DNA of 64,000 bases from Pedobacter polaris (GTDB lineage: Bacteria; Bacteroidota; Bacteroidia; Sphingobacteriales; Sphingobacteriaceae). The stretch spans positions 314 to 64,313 of the forward strand of contig NZ_SWBR01000002.1 of the NCBI RefSeq assembly GCF_005116505.1. Reading direction: 5' to 3'. The notes below the pieces were generated by a model that had not been told where the DNA came from, did not search any database, and worked only from the letters and a program-made list of their open reading frames with translations. This document shows positions 54,815 through 63,219 of this stretch, piece after piece (position 1 is the first letter of the stretch; each line of letters starts with the position of its first letter). The translations under genes and the position numbers were made by a program.

Positions 54815-55501
54815 ATGGATATTAATGATTTAAGTAAGGATCTATCACCGATCATTTCCAATACCATGGCAGATTTGGTCGAAGTAAGGCTACGAGAGTA
54901 CCTGAAAAAGAAATCCTTTAAGCCTGGTGATGCCCTTCCAAAGGAGCTTGAACTCGCAGAGGCCTTGGGTGTAAGCAGAAATGTATTGAGGGAAGCGTTG
55001 AGCCGACTGCGTATGTTAGGGATGATTGAGACCAAAAAAAAAAGAGGAATGGTTTTGGCCAGACCCGATATCCTGGGCACCTTTGAACGAGTTCTTGATC
55101 CACTAATTATAGACAACAGTACCCTGCAAGATATATTTGAACTCAGGCTTGTACTAGAAATGGGAATTGCCGAATTGCTCTACATCAGGAAAACGGACAA
55201 AGATATACGAGAACTGGAAAATATCGCCAAAAAGGAAATCAACCATGATCATTCCTTCCGAATCAAAAATGAGATCGCTTTTCATGGCAAATTGTATGAG
55301 ATGTCGGGTAACGATACCTTAAAAAGATTTCAGATTATGCTTTTACCAATCTTCGACTACGTGGTTACCCTAGAACAGAAACCTACCCGTGGACTCGTTA
55401 GTCACCTAGATCTGGTAGAAATATTAAAGACAGGAACAGTAGAGGATTTCAAGAAGGGTATGCAGGCCCATCTGCAACCGCATTTCAATCGCCTTACATA
55501 A
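54815..55501 (+). CDS. FadR-type GntR transcriptional regulator of the sialic-acid locus
   Basis: 229 residues from the ATG at 54815; an upstream TTG at 54797 is in frame but has less support. The N-terminal GntR winged helix (about 15-85) has Glu-Leu-Glu-Leu-Ala-Glu-Ala-Leu-Gly-Val-Ser-Arg-Asn-Val-Leu-Arg-Glu-Ala. The FCD effector domain (about 95-225) has helical segments with His residues suited to a metal site (Ala-Phe-His-Gly-Lys-Leu; Ser-His-Leu-Asp; Gln-Ala-His-Leu). FadR-type NanR regulators use sialic acid as inducer, and the following genes are sialidases and sialic-acid lyase, so this is very likely their repressor. It is followed by a strong terminator, so it is transcribed apart from the susC operon. 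Confidence 0.85.
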   Translation: MDINDLSKDLSPIISNTMADLVEVRLREYLKKKSFKPGDALPKELELAEALGVSRNVLREALSRLRMLGMIETKKKRGMVLARPDILGTFERVLDPLIIDNSTLQDIFELRLVLEMGIAELLYIRKTDKDIRELENIAKKEINHDHSFRIKNEIAFHGKLYEMSGNDTLKRFQIMLLPIFDYVVTLEQKPTRGLVSHLDLVEILKTGTVEDFKKGMQAHLQPHFNRLT

Positions 55502-55530
55502 AATTACTTTAATCATTAAGTTAAATTATT

Positions 55531-55560
55531 GCCCGTGGACATTGTTCTCGGGCTTTTTTT
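55531..55560 (+). terminator. Terminator after the GntR gene
   Basis: GCCCG (55531-55535) and CGGGC (55549-55553) form a GC-rich stem followed by seven T. It separates the regulator from the susC operon. Confidence 0.75.
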
Positions 55561-55601
55561 GCACTATTGACATTGATAATTAATTTGTTACAGAAAATTT
55601 A

Positions 55602-55633
55602 TTTGGATTTTTAAAAAATACTTCCCACATTTG
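55602..55633 (+). promoter_or_regulatory. Promoter of the sialic-acid susC operon
   Basis: TTTG at 55602-55605, a 20-bp spacer and CACATTTG at 55626-55633 match the Bacteroidetes consensus TTTG-N19-21-TAnnTTTG with one mismatch. It lies 45 bp before the ATG at 55678. Confidence 0.6.
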
Positions 55634-55634
55634 A

Positions 55635-55647
55635 TATGTCCTACATA
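55635..55647. promoter_or_regulatory. Candidate GntR/NanR operator at the susC promoter
   Basis: TATGT-CCT-ACATA is a perfect dyad with 5-bp arms directly after the -7 box, over the expected transcription start. GntR/FadR sites are short dyads of this size. A near copy lies upstream of the regulator gene at 54765-54777. Confidence 0.5.
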
Positions 55648-55677
55648 AAGACTAAATACCAATTATATTAAACTGTT

Positions 55678-58600
55678 ATGAACAAAAAAATTACGATTTG
55701 GCTGTTGGCCATGTTATGTCTTTTTGCACTTGAATCTCTAGCGCAAAATCCTGTTTTAGTTTCTGGAGTTGTAAAATCTGGTAAGGAAAAAGAGACACTG
55801 CCTGGAGTAGGTGTAAAACTCAAAGGAACAAATGTTGTTGCGGTTACTGATGTAAACGGTAAATTTTCAATCAGTGTTCCTGGTGGCAAGGGAACTTTGG
55901 TATTTACTTATATTGGAACTCAAAACAAAGAAGTTGAAATTAACGGACAGACAACCCTAGATGTAGCATTGGAAGACAATGTGAACAGTCTTACCGAAGT
56001 GGTAGTAGTTGGTTATGGAGAGCAATCAAGAGCTACGGTTACCAATTCAATTACCAGGATTGGTGCAAAAGAATTCGAAAATGCTCCAGCAGCTAATCCG
56101 CTTAACCAGTTGCAGGGTAAAGTTGCCGGACTTTCTCTTCAAGTTTCAAGTGGTCAGCCTGGTGCAAATCCGCAAATATTTATTAGGGGTGGAGCTTCTA
56201 CTTCGCCAGAAGGAGATTCTCCATTATTTATTGTAGATGGTATTGTGGGTAGCATGAGAAATATCAGTGATATCAATGCAGATGATATCGAATCTATGCA
56301 AGTACTTAAAGATGCAGCATCAACTGCAATTTATGGTGCAAGGGCTGCTAATGGTGTAATTATCATCAAAACAAAATCTGGAAAGCTCAATACTAAACCT
56401 AGTATTAACTTTAGATATACCACCGGATTTGAAGAGCAGGGGAATGAGTATGATTTTACAAGTGCAGCAGATTATATCTATGTGAGTAGGTTAAATACAC
56501 AAAAGTTCAATACTAGTAATCCTACACAATTCTTATCCAATGGTACCTATGGCATGTCTACAGGAAATCCAAGAAATAGTAAGAATACCTTAGAGTTTTT
56601 AGATACCTATATCACAAATTATGGCAAAGATTATGTTAGCAATTTGATAGATAACCAAGGATGGACTACAATGACCGACCCTGTCACAGGTAAAAAATTA
56701 TTGTTTAAGGAAACCAATTATCAAAATGAGACTTTTCAAAACGCACGTAGAAATGAATATGATTTTAACGTAAGTGGCGGAACAGAAAAATCTACCTATT
56801 ACATTAGCTTAGGGCATCTTAATCAAACCGGTATTGTATCTGGAACGGATTACAAAAACTATAATTTTTTAATCAACGGAACTTATAAACTTAGCGATAA
56901 ATGGTCGTTGAATACAAATATCAACTATTTGCTTCGTCAGAGTAATGGCATTGGCAACATTCAGAATGTACTTTCTAGGTCAGTAACCATGCCTTTCACC
57001 TATCGTGATACTTATGAAAACGGATTGCCAGCACCTGGAGAAGGGGTTGCTTCATTTAGGAATAGGCAGCACGAAATCTATTACCGTGATCAGTATAGCG
57101 ATAATAAAGTTTATCGATCTACTTTTAACTTAGGAGCAACTTGGGATATCCTTCCTGGTCTAAGTTTTAAACCAGCAGTATATTGGTTTACTACCGAAGG
57201 TCTTACCAATTCCTTTGAAGCTTACAATGAGGTAAACATCAATAGAAATGCAGCCTCAGAACATACTTTTATCAGGCAGGCACAGGTAGATGGAGTGCTT
57301 AATTATGTAAAGGATTTTGGCAGCAAGCACCATACGAGTTCGGTTCTTGGTACCAGTTACATCAATAATTATAACTACGGAGTTAATGCATCTGGATACG
57401 GAGCTCCAACTGATAACATCAGAACAGTAAATGCTACTTCACTATTAACCCAACGTAGTAGTTCAGATATCAGCTCTGATATCGTATTAAGCTTTTTTGG
57501 GAGGGTGAATTATGATTATGACCGCAAATATCTTTTCTCTGCAAGTTTAAGACAAGATGGTTCGTCTAAATTCACTTCTGAAAACAAATGGGCATTGTTT
57601 CCAGGTGTTTCTGCAGGATGGAACGTGCACAATGAAAAATTCTTTGACCCGATTAAAAAATATGTGTCAACCTTTAAATTGCGTTCAAGTTGGGGTCAGG
57701 CGGGGCAAAATGAGCTGTCAATCTTTGATACTCAAGGCCAATATAGTATAGGTAATACCTACCTAGGTGAGGTTGGTATTTTAAATACACGACTTGCCAA
57801 CAAAGACCTAATTTGGGAAACTACAACTTCATTTGATGTAGGTGCAGATATTGGTTTGTTTAAAGACAGGGTTACTTTTTTGGTAGACTACTACAATAAA
57901 AGAACTTCCGATAGGATATTTAGCAAACCCTTAGATGCTACCTCAGGTTTCAGTTCTATAACCAGTAACTTCGGAACAATTCAGTCTGCCGGTTTTGACT
58001 TTGAAATCGCTGGTAAAGCAATCAAAACTAAAAACTTCTCTTGGGATATAAATCTTACCCTATCATTTAACAAATCAATAATTATTGATCTTCCAGAAAA
58101 CGGAGAGCTTAAAAATAGAATTGGTGGAAACATCGTGTTCGATAAAAACTTAAATGATTATGTAAAAGTAGGCGGTACAGCAGAAGGAGAAAGATACGGT
58201 GGCAGGTGGGCTTACAACATGATAGGTGTTTATGCTACCGATGCAGATGCAGCAAATGCACCAAAAGATGTAGAAGCAAACAATCGTGTTAAAAAGGGTG
58301 GTGATGCTATTTGGGAAGATGTTGATGCAAATGGGATTATAGATGCAAGAGACATGGTTTTTATGGGTTACATCAGACCAGATAGAACTGGTGGTATCGT
58401 AAATACCTTTACTTACAAAGGGCTTTCTATGCGTGTTGTTGCAGATTTTGCAGTGGGCCATGTAATAGACAACTCTTTTAGGGGACGATCATTAGGTAGT
58501 GCTAGAAATAACAATATGACCCTAAGTGATGTAATGAGTGATAAGATCTGGAAGAATCAAGGTGATAATGCCAGTATTCCAAAATATACTGTTCAGAGTG

Positions 58601-58917
58601 ATGCCGATTACAATTATAGAAATCACCTTAGAGGTGGTAATGGCCTAGCATCATCTTCTGGATATATTACAGCGAATTCAGCCTATCATTCAAAAGGAGA
58701 CTTCCTTGCCTTTAGAGAGGTTTCCTTGAGTTACAGATTGCAGGCAGATTTTTTAAGAAAAGTACATATTGCTGGAGTGAATCTTTATGCTGGAGTATAC
58801 AATATTGGCTATATCACCAAGTATGATGGTTTAATGCCAGAGATTTTTACTGGTAATGATCAGGGATCTTATCCTCGTCCGAGACAATATAATTTTGGAG
58901 CAACACTTACATTTTAA
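55678..58917 (+). CDS. SusC-like TonB-dependent receptor of the sialic-acid locus (NanO-like)
   Basis: 1,079 residues. Signal peptide to about 22 (Ser-Leu-Ala-Gln), carboxypeptidase-regulatory-like domain (about 28-100), plug starting with Thr-Glu-Val-Val-Val-Val-Gly-Tyr-Gly-Glu-Gln and carrying Ser-Thr-Ala-Ile-Tyr-Gly-Ala-Arg-Ala-Ala-Asn-Gly-Val (about 220), and barrel to a terminal Phe. By context it imports sialic acid or sialylated glycans, as the NanO protein does in Bacteroides and Tannerella. The SusD gene starts 3 bp after its stop. A promoter and a probable operator lie just upstream. Confidence 0.93.
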   Translation: MNKKITIWLLAMLCLFALESLAQNPVLVSGVVKSGKEKETLPGVGVKLKGTNVVAVTDVNGKFSISVPGGKGTLVFTYIGTQNKEVEINGQTTLDVALEDNVNSLTEVVVVGYGEQSRATVTNSITRIGAKEFENAPAANPLNQLQGKVAGLSLQVSSGQPGANPQIFIRGGASTSPEGDSPLFIVDGIVGSMRNISDINADDIESMQVLKDAASTAIYGARAANGVIIIKTKSGKLNTKPSINFRYTTGFEEQGNEYDFTSAADYIYVSRLNTQKFNTSNPTQFLSNGTYGMSTGNPRNSKNTLEFLDTYITNYGKDYVSNLIDNQGWTTMTDPVTGKKLLFKETNYQNETFQNARRNEYDFNVSGGTEKSTYYISLGHLNQTGIVSGTDYKNYNFLINGTYKLSDKWSLNTNINYLLRQSNGIGNIQNVLSRSVTMPFTYRDTYENGLPAPGEGVASFRNRQHEIYYRDQYSDNKVYRSTFNLGATWDILPGLSFKPAVYWFTTEGLTNSFEAYNEVNINRNAASEHTFIRQAQVDGVLNYVKDFGSKHHTSSVLGTSYINNYNYGVNASGYGAPTDNIRTVNATSLLTQRSSSDISSDIVLSFFGRVNYDYDRKYLFSASLRQDGSSKFTSENKWALFPGVSAGWNVHNEKFFDPIKKYVSTFKLRSSWGQAGQNELSIFDTQGQYSIGNTYLGEVGILNTRLANKDLIWETTTSFDVGADIGLFKDRVTFLVDYYNKRTSDRIFSKPLDATSGFSSITSNFGTIQSAGFDFEIAGKAIKTKNFSWDINLTLSFNKSIIIDLPENGELKNRIGGNIVFDKNLNDYVKVGGTAEGERYGGRWAYNMIGVYATDADAANAPKDVEANNRVKKGGDAIWEDVDANGIIDARDMVFMGYIRPDRTGGIVNTFTYKGLSMRVVADFAVGHVIDNSFRGRSLGSARNNNMTLSDVMSDKIWKNQGDNASIPKYTVQSDADYNYRNHLRGGNGLASSSGYITANSAYHSKGDFLAFREVSLSYRLQADFLRKVHIAGVNLYAGVYNIGYITKYDGLMPEIFTGNDQGSYPRPRQYNFGATLTF

Positions 58918-58920
58918 ATC

Positions 58921-60384
58921 ATGATGTTAAAGAAATATACAATGAGAAAGCAACTATATATATATACCGCTATCTGCTGTCTAGTTAGCTTCGCAAGCTG
59001 TAAAAAATTACTAGATGCACCACCAGTATCAAGCATCACCAATGAGTCATATTGGAAAGCTGAAGGTGATGTAACAGGATATATGACCGGAATCAATGCC
59101 GATTTCAGAAATCTGATGAACACAACTTTATATTTTGAAGATAGGAGTGATGTTTTTGTGCTTGGTTTAGAAGGAGCTACAAGTACAGCTTGGGCACAAA
59201 ACTTAACCAGTTTAAACGCACCAAACTGGATCAATTTTTATAACCTGATCCACCATTGCAATTTGGTAATCAAATATGCGCCAACTATAACTACGGGTAC
59301 GGCGGCCAATATTAACAGGGCGTTAGCACAAGCTTATTTCATTAGGGCACACACTTATTTTTCGCTGATTAGAACCTGGGGGAACGTGCCTATCGTACTG
59401 CAACCAACAGAAAGTGCTGAAACTGAACTTCCTGCTCGTTCGCCTGCAACTGAGGTAATGGCACTGATTCTTTCTGATATTGAGCAGTCACTCAAAAACT
59501 TCCCTGAAAATGGTTTTGTAAATAAAAACAAGGTTTCTAAGCCTGCTGCTAATGCTTTAAAAGCAGATGTATTGTTATGGAAGAATAAGGTGCTTTCTGG
59601 TACTAACGCTGATCTCGAAGGAGCAATTGCTGCAGCAGACTTGGCACTAGGAGCTGGAGTTTCTATTATAAGTGATTTTAGTAAGGTACATGCTACCGAT
59701 AACCGTAAAAATGCGGAAATTATCTTTGCCTTTTATTTCCTACGTGATGAGAAATCTGACCAGTATGGCAGTAGATTAAAACCTAGAGATATTTTTGTTG
59801 CCGCGGCAACAAATGTTGCACAGTTGCCATTCTCAAAAAATGGGGCACGTAGTGTTTATGCGCCAAGTGCAAAAATTCAGAGTCTTTTTGCTTCAAATGA
59901 TGTAAGAAAAGCAAATTCATTTATTGCTGCGGTTGATGCCTCGAATAATATTACTGGGGTATTCGATAACAAATTTAGAGGTACATTATATCCTGATGAC
60001 CGCTATTACGAAAATGAGATTGTACTTTATCGTGCCGCCGAAATGATTTTGTTCAAAGCTGAGGCCTTGGCTGCCTTGAACAGAATTCCAGAAGCAAAAA
60101 CCGAACTCGATAAGGTAAGAGGAAGGGCTGGCATCGGACCATACAACGGGCCTATGGACAAAATTTCTTTCGAAAAAGAACTACTTAACGAGCGTGCGAG
60201 AGAATTCTGGCTTGAACTGAAACGCTGGCCAGATCTGGTAAGGTTTCATTTTGGTGGAACCATCAATGTGTACAATGAAGTGCCTAACCTTTTAGGTAAA
60301 TCAATTCCGTTGTTCTCCCCAATTCCCAATACCCAGATTTTCTTAAATCCGAACTTAAAACAGACAGAAGGCTATGCGAACTAA
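58921..60384 (+). CDS. SusD-like lipoprotein of the sialic-acid locus (NanU-like)
   Basis: 487 residues with a lipobox at Cys27 (Phe-Ala-Ser-Cys-Lys-Lys). SusD family features are Leu-Leu-Asp-Ala-Pro-Pro near the N-terminus, Ala-Tyr-Phe-Ile-Arg-Ala-His-Thr-Tyr-Phe in the TPR region, and Leu-Asn-Glu-Arg-Ala-Arg-Glu-Phe-Trp-Leu-Glu-Leu-Lys-Arg-Trp near 425. It should bind the sialic-acid-containing ligand and close the SusC channel. The start could also be Met8, which would shorten the charged front of the signal peptide. Its stop overlaps the next gene by 11 bp. Confidence 0.92.
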   Translation: MMLKKYTMRKQLYIYTAICCLVSFASCKKLLDAPPVSSITNESYWKAEGDVTGYMTGINADFRNLMNTTLYFEDRSDVFVLGLEGATSTAWAQNLTSLNAPNWINFYNLIHHCNLVIKYAPTITTGTAANINRALAQAYFIRAHTYFSLIRTWGNVPIVLQPTESAETELPARSPATEVMALILSDIEQSLKNFPENGFVNKNKVSKPAANALKADVLLWKNKVLSGTNADLEGAIAAADLALGAGVSIISDFSKVHATDNRKNAEIIFAFYFLRDEKSDQYGSRLKPRDIFVAAATNVAQLPFSKNGARSVYAPSAKIQSLFASNDVRKANSFIAAVDASNNITGVFDNKFRGTLYPDDRYYENEIVLYRAAEMILFKAEALAALNRIPEAKTELDKVRGRAGIGPYNGPMDKISFEKELLNERAREFWLELKRWPDLVRFHFGGTINVYNEVPNLLGKSIPLFSPIPNTQIFLNPNLKQTEGYAN

Positions 60385-61561
60385 ACAAACATATAAATTT
60401 CAATCGATCAGTTGCCTGATCGCAGTAACGTTAATTATATTTTCAAGCTGTGGTAAAGAAACTGGACCTATTGCAGAACCTAAGCCGGCACCTGCTCCAA
60501 CAACAGGGAATACCAGTTACAATCATATCTATAAATCAAATGAAGGTGGTTATTATTGTTTCCGTATTCCTGCCATCATTAAAACCAAACAAGGTACTTT
60601 ATTGGCTTTTGCAGAAGCAAGAAAAAACAATTGCGGTGATGAAGGAGATATTGATATGGTGGTAAAACGCTCTACTGATAAAGGCAAGACTTGGAGTGCA
60701 TTGAGCGTAATTTGGACCGATGGAGAAAATACCTGCGGCAATCCTGCACCTGTTGTAGATGAAGCAACAGGTAAAATACACCTGCTCATGACCTGGAATT
60801 TAGGGACTGACGATATTTCTACAATAAATAACGGTACAAGTAAAGACACCAGAAGAGTTTATAAAACTTCATCTGTAGATGATGGTGTAAGTTGGGTCGC
60901 GCCAATAGAAATTACCACTGATGTAAAACTTGCAGCTTGGGGTTGGTATGCTACTGGACCATGTCATGGTATTCAAATTAGTAAGGGTACTTTCAAAGGA
61001 AGACTTGTAATCCCATGTGATAATATTGAAAAAGGCGCTGGAAGAAAAGGGTATTCACATGTGATTTATTCAGATGACAATGGCAATACTTGGAGATTAG
61101 GAGGAGTAACACCACCGATTTCAGTTAACCCTAACGAAAGTACAGTTGCAGAACTTGCAGATGGTAACTTAATGTTAAACATGAGAGTATCAGGTAATAA
61201 CAACTTAAGAATGAAGAGTGTAAGTACAGATGGAGGGATTACGTGGTCGGTACCTGTAGATGCGCTTGGGCTTGTAGATCCTGTTTGCCAAGGAAGTCTG
61301 GTTTCGGGAACTGTTGGTGCCCAGCATACACTTTTCTTTTCCAATCCATCAAGTATTACACGAACGAATATGACTATAAAGATGAGCACTGATAATGGTG
61401 TCACTTGGCCAAAAGCTTATTCGGTATTCACGGGTATGGCGGCTTATTCAGATCTAGTAATGATTGAGAATAATGAAATTGGTATATTGTATGAGGCAGG
61501 AGTATCAAGGTTTTCTGATGGAATTGCCTTTAGGAGTGTAAATGTTTCAGAAATCAAGTAA
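60374..61561 (+). CDS. GH33 sialidase, lipoprotein
   Basis: 395 residues with a lipobox at Cys26 (Phe-Ser-Ser-Cys) and a Pro-rich tether (about 31-45). The six-bladed propeller has the Phe-Arg-Ile-Pro motif with Arg64. The other triad arginines fit Arg271 and Arg330, the nucleophile fits Tyr358 with partner Glu255, and the acid lies in the 89-94 Asp cluster. Asp boxes are visible at Ser-Thr-Asp-Lys-Gly-Lys-Thr-Trp (about 100), Ser-Asp-Asp-Asn-Gly-Asn-Thr-Trp (about 233), Ser-Thr-Asp-Gly-Gly-Ile-Thr-Trp (about 284) and Ser-Thr-Asp-Asn-Gly-Val-Thr-Trp (about 338). All catalytic residues are present, so it should be active. It overlaps the SusD gene by 11 bp. Confidence 0.9.
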   Translation: MRTKQTYKFQSISCLIAVTLIIFSSCGKETGPIAEPKPAPAPTTGNTSYNHIYKSNEGGYYCFRIPAIIKTKQGTLLAFAEARKNNCGDEGDIDMVVKRSTDKGKTWSALSVIWTDGENTCGNPAPVVDEATGKIHLLMTWNLGTDDISTINNGTSKDTRRVYKTSSVDDGVSWVAPIEITTDVKLAAWGWYATGPCHGIQISKGTFKGRLVIPCDNIEKGAGRKGYSHVIYSDDNGNTWRLGGVTPPISVNPNESTVAELADGNLMLNMRVSGNNNLRMKSVSTDGGITWSVPVDALGLVDPVCQGSLVSGTVGAQHTLFFSNPSSITRTNMTIKMSTDNGVTWPKAYSVFTGMAAYSDLVMIENNEIGILYEAGVSRFSDGIAFRSVNVSEIK

Positions 61562-61563
61562 CT

Positions 61564-63201
61564 ATGGTAAATCAAATCAAAATATTGTTTTTATTGTGTT
61601 CGATGCTGTTTTTTGTATCGGTAAATGCACAGGACCATATTTCTCAACAGAAATATCAATTACCTCTTTTAATTGGAAAAGATTTAAATCCGGTGTTACG
61701 TTTGGCTATAAATGTTAACAAGGATAAACCTTTAAGTGGGCTTGCGATAAATGTTCCTATCAATGGAACAGATATAGATGAAGTTCAACTTTTTTCACTT
61801 GATCAGGATTCGGCATTTATCACAACAGCTAAATTGGAAAAATTGATTCCAATAGCAAAGGTTAATGTGAGTAAGTCTAAAGAATTGCTACTCAAATTCA
61901 ATAAACCTTTAAAATCAGGGCAGCATTTTTTCTGGCTTACATTAAAACTTAAAGACAAGGCAGATCTTCAGCATCGAATTAACTTAACAGTAAGTACGGT
62001 TATTTTAGGCGACAAAAAAATCAATGTTCGTCAACCAGTTACGCCAATTAGCCAGTATGTTGCTGTGGCTTTACGTCAACATAATCAGGAAAATGTGCAT
62101 ACACACCGCATTCCAGGCATCGCAACAGCAAAAGATGGAAGCTTACTAGCAGTTTATGATGCTCGAAGAACCAAAGGAGGTGATTTGCAAGGAGATATTG
62201 ATATTGGTTTATCAAAAAGTATCGATAAAGGCAAAACCTGGCTTCCTATGCAAGTTGTGCTTGATATGGGTGCATGGGGCGGACTTCCAGAAAAATTTAA
62301 TGGTGTTTCTGATGCTTGTATTCTGGTAGATAAAAATACGGGAGACATATTTGTAGCAGGCCTTTGGATGTATGGCGTAATCAATAAAGATGGTAAATGG
62401 GTTGAAGGTTTGAATGAACAGAGTACCGATTGGAACCACCAATGGCGAGATAGGGGATCACAACCAGGTTTTGATGTTAAACAAACATCACAATTTATGA
62501 TTACCAAAAGTTCTGACAATGGAAAAACCTGGAGCAAACCATTGAACATTACCAAAATGTGTAAAAAAGAAGAATGGTGGCTCTGGGCACCTGCACCTGG
62601 TGCAGGTATTACTTTAAAGGATGGTACGCTGGTTTTTCCAACGCAGGGAAGAGATGCAACAGGTAAGCCTTTTTCAAATATTACCTACAGCAAAGATCAT
62701 GGAGTAACTTGGCAAACCAGTGCAGCGGCTACAGACGAATCGACAACAGAAAACATGGCTGTTGAATTATCGGATGGTTCAGTTATGCTAAACATGAGAG
62801 CAAATTCGAATCGTACTGATACCAGTATAAATAATGGACGAGCAATAGCAGTAACCAAAGATTTAGGTAAAACCTGGACAATCCATCCAACTTCACATAA
62901 AGCTTTACAAGAACCAACCTGCATGGCTAGTATTTTACGCCATGATTATTCAATTGGTAAAGTGAAAAAATCAATATTGCTTTTCTGTAATCCAGATTCA
63001 AAGATTGCTAGAAATTACATTATGCTAAAAATGAGTAGTGATGATGGCAAATCATGGGAACGAAAAGTACTATTTGATGAATGGAAGGGTCGCGGATATT
63101 CTTGTATAACAAGCGTGGATGAACAAACAATTGGGGTTTTGTATGAAAGCAGTCAGGCAGATCTTGTCTTTCAAACGGTTAAATTAAAAGATTTGCTATA
63201 A
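61564..63201 (+). CDS. nanH: GH33 sialidase, NanH-like
   Basis: 545 residues with a Sec signal peptide ending Val-Asn-Ala-Gln (about 23) and no lipobox. An N-terminal beta domain (about 30-160) of the type found in Bacteroides sialidases precedes the propeller. Catalytic candidates are Arg182 in His-Arg-Ile-Pro, Arg412, Arg483, nucleophile Tyr512, Glu396 and an Asp near 207-213. Asp boxes: Ser-Ile-Asp-Lys-Gly-Lys-Thr-Trp (about 219), Ser-Ser-Asp-Asn-Gly-Lys-Thr-Trp (about 316), Ser-Ser-Asp-Asp-Gly-Lys-Ser-Trp (about 491). Long stretches resemble the Bacteroides NanH family. It begins 2 bp after the first sialidase. Being soluble, it may work in the periplasm on imported oligosaccharides. Confidence 0.92.
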   Translation: MVNQIKILFLLCSMLFFVSVNAQDHISQQKYQLPLLIGKDLNPVLRLAINVNKDKPLSGLAINVPINGTDIDEVQLFSLDQDSAFITTAKLEKLIPIAKVNVSKSKELLLKFNKPLKSGQHFFWLTLKLKDKADLQHRINLTVSTVILGDKKINVRQPVTPISQYVAVALRQHNQENVHTHRIPGIATAKDGSLLAVYDARRTKGGDLQGDIDIGLSKSIDKGKTWLPMQVVLDMGAWGGLPEKFNGVSDACILVDKNTGDIFVAGLWMYGVINKDGKWVEGLNEQSTDWNHQWRDRGSQPGFDVKQTSQFMITKSSDNGKTWSKPLNITKMCKKEEWWLWAPAPGAGITLKDGTLVFPTQGRDATGKPFSNITYSKDHGVTWQTSAAATDESTTENMAVELSDGSVMLNMRANSNRTDTSINNGRAIAVTKDLGKTWTIHPTSHKALQEPTCMASILRHDYSIGKVKKSILLFCNPDSKIARNYIMLKMSSDDGKSWERKVLFDEWKGRGYSCITSVDEQTIGVLYESSQADLVFQTVKLKDLL

Positions 63202-63219
63202 TAGATTTAGGATATAAAA

